From NCBI GenBank assembly GCA_030705665.1, contig JAUZQA010000269.1, forward strand, positions 1 through 5,945: DNA of 5,945 nt. The letters are read 5' to 3'. Under the pieces are notes generated by a model. The model did not search any database, was not told where the DNA came from, and saw nothing but the letters and a program-made list of their open reading frames with translations. Positions 1 through 3,801 of this stretch are shown here, one piece after another. Every line of letters starts with the position of its first letter. Position 1 is the first letter of the stretch. This stretch comes from Bacillota bacterium (GTDB taxonomy: Bacteria > Bacillota > Bacilli > Bacillales_B > DSM-18226). Made by a program: the position numbers and the translations under genes.

Positions 1-117
1 GCAAAGGAATTTATTATCATTTTTCTTTTTGAAAAAGACAAATTAAAAAAGCTTAAAAGCATGATCACCGGCACTCTTGATGCACTTAGAGGTAAAAAAG
101 GTCCAGGGAGTTTTTAG
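1..117 (+). CDS. C-terminal end of a probable glycosyltransferase (partial)
   Basis: Frame 1 is open from the left edge to a TAG at 115-117, followed at once by a second TAG at 118-120, giving 38 residues. The tail is rich in Lys and Leu and ends in a basic, glycine-rich stretch (LDALRGKKGPGSF). Endings of the type 'GLRGKxG' are common at the C-terminus of family 2 glycosyltransferases, especially rhamnosyltransferase-like ones, and the next gene is such an enzyme on the opposite strand. The terminator directly after the stop supports this as a true gene end. No catalytic motif lies inside the window, so the family assignment is inference from the tail and the context; that it is a coding 3' end is better supported. 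Confidence 0.55.
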   Translation, partial: AKEFIIIFLFEKDKLKKLKSMITGTLDALRGKKGPGSF

Positions 118-124
118 TAGTTAT

Positions 125-155
125 AAAAAAGCACGCAAAGTCTGCGTGCTTTTTT
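125..155. terminator. Bidirectional rho-independent terminator between convergent genes
   Basis: Arms GCACGCA (131-137) and TGCGTGC (143-149) enclose the 5-nt loop AAGTC, flanked by six A on the left (125-130) and six T on the right (150-155). The A and T runs pair and also provide a U-tract in either direction. It lies 7 nt after the stop of the plus-strand partial gene and 3 nt after the stop of the minus-strand glycosyltransferase, so it should end transcription from both sides. Confidence 0.9.
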
Positions 156-158
156 GAT

Positions 159-1079
159 TTAATAACTATTTAGAGCATAAAGAAGTTTAAAAATAATGGT
201 ATCCCGAAGGTTTTGACGGTACAAAGGAGTTGAAGCTGCATAAGAAATTCTCCCCAAAAAGGTATTTCTTTTCCATAAGAAATCTTCAATCAGCTTCCGC
301 TGCTCAGGCTTCAGGTCATCCTTATACAAACGATAAAACTCTTCTGTCTGTTGTGTATAAGGCTTGTTCTGTCCCTCTTTTTTGAAATTCTTATAGCGAA
401 TCATAGCACTCTTAAATTTATTATCAGCCATCCCCAATGTATTAGAGGAGTGCTGGCGGTATAACAAATGGGACTGTTCATCATAAATGACTTTTCCAAG
501 GGCAGCCCCCAATAAATAAAACCACGAATCATGCATTGTTACTTTTTCTTTATTAGGAACATGTAATTGAAACAGTTTTAACATACTTTTATTAAAAAAG
601 ATCGTACATCCTGTGGCAACGTTCTGAATTAATGCATTCTCAATACCAATACCGCTGGGCGGAATAGGAGATTGCTTTAATAACTGAAGCTGCTCATCGA
701 CCAGATCCAATCTTGAAAAATATAAAAGTGGAATTTCCTTATTTTCCTTCTCCAACAAATTAACTGCCCTTGAAACCTTGGATGGTTTCCACACGTCATC
801 CTGATCGCAAAAAGCAAAATAATCCGCTTGATCATCTGCTTTTAACACTAATTCAAAAAAGCTGGCAATAACTCCTTTGTTAACATCCTTTAATAATGTA
901 ACATTTGAATATTTTTGACTGTATTCTTCAATGATCGAAACGGTTTGATCTTTTGAGCCGTCATCCCGAATAAATATTTCCAAGTTTTGATGATCCTGGT
1001 GGAGCAAACTTTCAATTTGCTGTCCAATGTATTTTTCTCCATTATATGAAGACATTAATATCTGTACCTTTTTCACCAT
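159..1079 (-). CDS. Family 2 glycosyltransferase, rhamnosyltransferase-like
   Basis: A 306-residue GT-A fold glycosyltransferase that should transfer a sugar from a nucleotide-sugar donor to a growing cell-surface glycan on the cytoplasmic face of the membrane. It opens with VQILMSSYNGEKYI (residues 5-18), the first strand and nucleotide-binding segment of GT2 enzymes. DDGS at 39-42 and CDQDDVW at 91-97 contain the acidic residues for nucleotide and metal binding. NVATGCTIFFN (153-163), HDSW (183-186) and YRQHSSNTLG (207-216) match the pattern of the RgpB/rhamnosyltransferase-like subgroup. No transmembrane segment is obvious. The frame is open upstream to an ATG at 1121, but the ATG at 1079 is chosen because AGGAG sits 5 nt before it, the GT2 fold begins there, and the longer start lies inside a terminator hairpin. 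The gene is convergent with the probable glycosyltransferase at the left edge. Donor and acceptor cannot be read from the sequence; rhamnose is only a subgroup guess. Confidence 0.88.
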   Translation of the reverse strand: MVKKVQILMSSYNGEKYIGQQIESLLHQDHQNLEIFIRDDGSKDQTVSIIEEYSQKYSNVTLLKDVNKGVIASFFELVLKADDQADYFAFCDQDDVWKPSKVSRAVNLLEKENKEIPLLYFSRLDLVDEQLQLLKQSPIPPSGIGIENALIQNVATGCTIFFNKSMLKLFQLHVPNKEKVTMHDSWFYLLGAALGKVIYDEQSHLLYRQHSSNTLGMADNKFKSAMIRYKNFKKEGQNKPYTQQTEEFYRLYKDDLKPEQRKLIEDFLWKRNTFLGRISYAASTPLYRQNLRDTIIFKLLYALNSY

Positions 1080-1083
1080 TTTT

Positions 1084-1090
1084 ACTCCTA
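1084..1090 (-). promoter_or_regulatory. Ribosome binding site fixing the glycosyltransferase start
   Basis: On the minus strand the sequence reads TAGGAGTAAAAATGGTG. AGGAG is 5 nt from the ATG at 1079, which is near-ideal for Bacillus. The further ATG codons at 1121 and 1118 have no comparable site, so the start is set 42 nt inside the longest open frame. Confidence 0.8.
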
Positions 1091-1106
1091 TCACGAATTT
1101 TAAAAC

Positions 1107-1141
1107 AAAAAAATGCATCATTCATTATGATACATTTTTTT
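1107..1141 (-). terminator. Terminator after the phosphodiester glycosidase gene
   Basis: An inverted repeat: ATCAT (1117-1121) pairs with ATGAT (1127-1131) around the loop TCATT. After a C/A mismatch, ATG (1113-1115) pairs with CAT (1133-1135), and an A run (1107-1112) pairs with a T run (1136-1141). On the minus strand the hairpin is followed by a T-tract, as expected for a rho-independent terminator 58 nt after the stop at 1200. The stem is AT-rich, so termination may be incomplete. It sits in the leader of the downstream glycosyltransferase gene, so read-through could supply part of that gene's transcription; I see no convincing separate promoter there. Confidence 0.65.
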
Positions 1142-1199
1142 GAGGGATATTCAATTATCTGATTGTCCAATAACTTGTTTTTTTCAAAAATGCTGGGAC

Positions 1200-2264
1200 C
1201 TATTTAGGAATTACTACCCAAGCATCTGGCAAATACCTCATTCCAACACTTGTGCTTGTTGCCGGCTGCAATTGAAGCTGCCCATCATTAATCATGGTGG
1301 TGGATCCTCCGCCATCCATTGCTATAGCGTTAACTACATTATATTTTTCAAAAAGCTTTGCCATATCTGACATGGATGCTCCACGGTGGGTTTTATTCCA
1401 ATAAAAACGACCATCTGTGATAATCATGATAATACTTCCATCAGCTCTTTGGCCAATTGCCGTTCTTGGTGCCCATCCCCACGCACCATCGATTGCAGGT
1501 GTTACTCTATTAACACCATTCACAATAAGCTGTGGTCCAAAACTGATGGCCTCTCTTACTCCCATACTCACCAATTGATTTACTGAATAATTTCCAGTAA
1601 TAAATTGACCATCCTGTAAAAAGGCTGCTACTAACGCAGGGACATTACGATTGCCTGGAACAGACAATACATTACCATTACTGATAACAGTTCCTACCAT
1701 TTGTCCACCTGAACCTCGACCGCTCGGATCATAAAATCCGCCTGCATTTATTCCGGCAACCCCGTTATTTTCCTTAATCAAATCGGAAAGAGGTTGTCCT
1801 TTTGTTGTATATTTGGTTGCCACTACATGGACCGTATTCGGATCAGGTATAGTCATTATTTTTGCGGTAAAATTGAGATTTTCTACAGTATCTACTGTAA
1901 TTTTTTCAGCCGTCGATGAAACCTCTTTAGCCAGAACATGGTTGTTCTTCGTTTGCTTCTTTATAGCTGATTGTACAACATCAGGGTGGTTTCTTTCTTG
2001 TAACATTTTATCGATTTCTGATTTTGGAAGTAAAAGTTCCAAAAACTTTTCATATTGTGGATGATAGTTCGATAAAACAGTCCCTAAAAACATCCTCCGC
2101 AGCTGTAAGCCTTGATTTGTACCATAAATAAAACTGCCGCCACCTATTAATATAATGAATATGATCATCCAAAAAAAACGCCAAAATCGCCTTCTTTTTG
2201 GTTTGGGTTTAAGGTCACTATTTGAACTTTTAGTATAGGCTGTTTCTTTAGTCATTGCTTCCAT
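1200..2264 (-). CDS. Membrane-anchored phosphodiester glycosidase (NAGPA-domain) protein
   Basis: A 354-residue protein of the family named after human N-acetylglucosamine-1-phosphodiester alpha-N-acetylglucosaminidase, often labelled 'exopolysaccharide biosynthesis protein' in Bacilli. Residues 1-26 are polar and end in a basic cluster (KPKRRR). One transmembrane segment spans about 27-48, so the rest should face outside. Residues 50-130 form a charged, probably helical linker. The catalytic domain covers about 130-354 with the family signatures GINAGGFYD (171-179), FGPQLIVNG (242-250), PRTAIGQ (266-272), ITDGR (282-286) and AMDGGGSTTM (315-324), so it looks intact. The ATG at 2264 is chosen because AAAGGAG (2272-2278) lies 7 nt upstream; the Met at codon 4 would be too far. 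It lies between galU and a glycosyltransferase, with a terminator on each side, so it is probably a single-gene unit. Family membership is clear. The substrate, perhaps a sugar-phosphodiester in teichoic acid or another surface glycan, is inference. Confidence 0.88.
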   Translation of the reverse strand: MEAMTKETAYTKSSNSDLKPKPKRRRFWRFFWMIIFIILIGGGSFIYGTNQGLQLRRMFLGTVLSNYHPQYEKFLELLLPKSEIDKMLQERNHPDVVQSAIKKQTKNNHVLAKEVSSTAEKITVDTVENLNFTAKIMTIPDPNTVHVVATKYTTKGQPLSDLIKENNGVAGINAGGFYDPSGRGSGGQMVGTVISNGNVLSVPGNRNVPALVAAFLQDGQFITGNYSVNQLVSMGVREAISFGPQLIVNGVNRVTPAIDGAWGWAPRTAIGQRADGSIIMIITDGRFYWNKTHRGASMSDMAKLFEKYNVVNAIAMDGGGSTTMINDGQLQLQPATSTSVGMRYLPDAWVVIPK

Positions 2265-2468
2265 ACCATTTCTCCTTTCAGCTGTAAAAAAAATATAACT
2301 CTCATATATAGTTTCAAAACAACAAACCTATCTATCTTAGTACTTTTGAAATAGTATCATAGTTACATTAAAAAACACTTAAGAAATCCTTGCTTTCGAT
2401 TAAATTCTACTTCCTTTTTTTAGAAGAAAATACCTTTCTTGGATATATATTTGATTTCCAGACATAGA

Positions 2469-2498
2469 AAAAGGAAACCCTGGGAAGGGTTTCCTTTT
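2469..2498 (-). terminator. Strong rho-independent terminator after galU
   Basis: A perfect 13-bp stem (2469-2481 with 2486-2498) with the 4-nt loop GGGA. The core is GGAAACCCT/AGGGTTTCC, flanked by A and T runs that give a U-tract on the minus strand. It begins 26 nt after the galU stop and separates galU from the glycosidase gene downstream. Confidence 0.92.
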
Positions 2499-2523
2499 CA
2501 CTTTATAGAATTATAACGACTAT

Positions 2524-3399
2524 TTATTTCTGTGACTCAAGCTTTTGGGCCATGAATTTCAGTAAATCGTCACGAAGTTCTTCTTTTTGAAGAGCAAATT
2601 CAATCGTTGTTTCAATAAACCCAAGCTTTTCACCGACGTCAAATCGTTTGCCTTCAAATTCATAGCCAAAAACACGTTGAATTTCGTTTAGCCGTTGAAT
2701 AGCATCCGTTAATTGAATTTCTCCGCCTGCCCCAACTTCTTGTTTATCTAAAAACATGAAAATTTCCGGTGTAAATACATATCGGCCGATAATTGCTAAG
2801 TTCGATGGGGCAGTTCCTAATTTAGGTTTTTCAACAAAATTTTTCACTTGGAAGGTACGATCGTTTTGATCCTCGGGATCAATGATTCCATAACGGTTGG
2901 TTTCATTATCTGGTACCCGTTTAACCCCAATAACGGATGAATGTGTATGGTTATATACATCCATTAATTGTTTCAGGCATGGTGTCTCTGCCTGAACAAT
3001 ATCATCCCCGAGCAGTACAGCAAATGGTTCATTGCCAATAAAGTTCCGGGCACACCAAACCGCATGTCCCAATCCTTTCGGTTCTTTTTGACGTATATAG
3101 TGAATATCCACCATTTTCGAAGTTTCCCGAACGATTTCTAAGAGCTCTAATTTCCCTTTTTCTTGTAAGTTCTGTTCTAATTCAAAAGCGTTATCAAAGT
3201 GATCCTCAATAGAGCGCTTTCCTTTTCCAGTTACTATAATGATGTCTTCAATCCCCGATTCAATTGCCTCTTCTACTATGTATTGAATGGTTGGTTTATC
3301 TACAATTGGCAGCATTTCTTTGGGCATTGCTTTCGTTGCAGGTAAAAAACGTGTCCCAAGTCCCGCCGCTGGGATAATAGCTTTTTTAACCCTTTGCAT
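2524..3399 (-). CDS. galU: UTP-glucose-1-phosphate uridylyltransferase (UDP-glucose pyrophosphorylase)
   Basis: A 291-residue cytoplasmic enzyme making UDP-glucose and pyrophosphate from UTP and glucose-1-phosphate. The Bacillus orthologue is called GtaB and supplies glucose for teichoic acid glucosylation, glycolipids and exopolysaccharide. The nucleotide-binding signature [20 protein letters not shown] spans 11-30, with Arg17 and Lys27 in the expected places. GDD at 131-133 carries the metal/nucleotide acidic residues. RYGIID (169-174), VEKP (189-192), GRYVF (205-209), [10 protein letters not shown] (225-234) and FDVGEKLGF (253-261) complete the family pattern at almost the usual length (about 292 in Bacillus). 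An in-frame TAA lies immediately before the ATG, so the start is fixed. The SD-like AGGAAAGGA (3411-3419) is 11 nt upstream, slightly long. It has its own terminator and is divergent from the secreted amidase gene. Assignment as GalU/GtaB is secure; a paralogue elsewhere in the genome cannot be excluded. Confidence 0.96.
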   Translation of the reverse strand: MQRVKKAIIPAAGLGTRFLPATKAMPKEMLPIVDKPTIQYIVEEAIESGIEDIIIVTGKGKRSIEDHFDNAFELEQNLQEKGKLELLEIVRETSKMVDIHYIRQKEPKGLGHAVWCARNFIGNEPFAVLLGDDIVQAETPCLKQLMDVYNHTHSSVIGVKRVPDNETNRYGIIDPEDQNDRTFQVKNFVEKPKLGTAPSNLAIIGRYVFTPEIFMFLDKQEVGAGGEIQLTDAIQRLNEIQRVFGYEFEGKRFDVGEKLGFIETTIEFALQKEELRDDLLKFMAQKLESQK

Positions 3400-3482
3400 T
3401 TAAAAATCAATCCTTTCCTAACAAGTGACAGATATTACCGAAAGTTGTATTTTAAGCATTTATAAATTGCACTTTAACAATT

Positions 3483-3511
3483 ATTATTTCATATTGAAAA
3501 AAAATGTACAA
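3483..3511 (-). promoter_or_regulatory. Candidate sigma-A promoter for galU
   Basis: On the minus strand, TTGTAC (3506-3511) and AATAAT (3483-3488) are separated by 17 nt, and TG precedes the -10 by one base, giving an extended -10. The -10 matches TATAAT at 5 of 6 positions; the -35 is weak (3 of 6). It would give a leader of about 75-80 nt before the galU ATG. The region is very AT-rich, so chance matches are likely. Confidence 0.35.
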
Positions 3512-3516
3512 GTACA
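3505..3516. repeat. 12-bp palindrome overlapping the candidate galU -35
   Basis: TGTAC-AA-GTACA is an inverted repeat with 5-bp arms and a 2-bp centre. It overlaps the proposed galU -35, a position typical of an operator. It is short, so chance occurrence is possible; no regulator is proposed. Confidence 0.35.
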
Positions 3517-3520
3517 CTTT

Positions 3521-3538
3521 ATAACAAATAATAACAAA
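3521..3538. repeat. Direct repeat ATAACAAA x2, period 10 bp
   Basis: ATAACAAA occurs at 3521-3528 and 3531-3538, one helical turn apart, just upstream of the candidate galU promoter. On the minus strand it reads TGTTAT-N4-TGTTAT. This resembles the WalR box (TGTWAH-N5-TGTWAH), which controls autolysins in Bacilli, but the spacing is one base short and the site lies about 265 bp from the amidase start. Confidence 0.3.
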
Positions 3539-3788
3539 AGAAACCTTCCTAATCTTATGGTAATTTAATATCTGTTTAGCACAAATTTTATCTATTCCTT
3601 TTTCCCATTCATAGGCCTACTAATCCCAATCTATATCGACAAAATAATTGGTTGAAATCAATTTTTCTACAATGAGTATCAAGTATATTACAGAAAAAAA
3701 CAAATAATAGCAAATTATTACTTTTTCATTATTTTTTTTTAACTAAAAGAATTGTATTATATTAAAGTATGATATTTTAACTAGTTAG

Positions 3789-3799
3789 AAAGGATGGAG
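3789..3799 (+). promoter_or_regulatory. Ribosome binding site of the amidase gene
   Basis: AAAGGATGGAG precedes the ATG at 3802. AAAGGA (3789-3794) is 7 nt from the ATG, a normal distance, while the GGAG that follows is only 2 nt away. Together with the signal peptide that begins right at this ATG, it settles the start. Confidence 0.8.
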
Positions 3800-3801
3800 T
3801 A

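Larger units (their letters stand above)
3400..3801. other. AT-rich divergent intergenic region between galU and the amidase gene
   Basis: About 400 bp with no credible coding frame. It should hold the promoters for galU (leftward) and for the amidase (rightward). The left part has a candidate galU promoter, a 12-bp palindrome and a direct repeat, listed separately. The middle (3541-3690) shows nothing I can name. At 3693-3727 is a weak, almost purely A/T inverted repeat (AATAAT 3703-3708, ATTATT 3714-3719). For the amidase the best -10 is TATGAT at 3768-3773, about 29 nt before the ATG, but I see no good -35 at the right distance, so I do not call that promoter. No structured riboswitch is apparent. 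Confidence 0.6.

Noticed and set aside
1080..1121. N-terminal extension of the glycosyltransferase by 14 residues (ATG at 1121)
   Set aside because: The extension lies in a terminator hairpin, has no ribosome binding site and precedes the conserved GT2 fold; AGGAG sits correctly before the ATG at 1079.
1140..2064. Plus-strand open frames antisense to the glycosidase gene (1140-1370, 1386-1586, 1813-2064)
   Set aside because: Cysteine- and serine-rich shadow frames without ribosome binding sites, opposite a gene with clear family motifs.
2279..2467. Promoter for the glycosidase gene
   Set aside because: Several AT-rich -10-like and TTG-containing hexamers exist on the minus strand, but no pair has acceptable match and spacing together; ECF-type TGAAAC and GTAAC elements lack a matching CGTA/CGAC -10.
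3693..3727. Inverted repeat followed by a T run on the plus strand, as a terminator or attenuator
   Set aside because: The stem is almost only A/T with an uneven internal loop, and there is no plus-strand gene upstream; likely a by-product of base composition.
3541..3801. Riboswitch upstream of the amidase (for example c-di-AMP type, known before wall hydrolases)
   Set aside because: The region is very AT-rich with no GC-containing helices or conserved riboswitch core that I can recognise.
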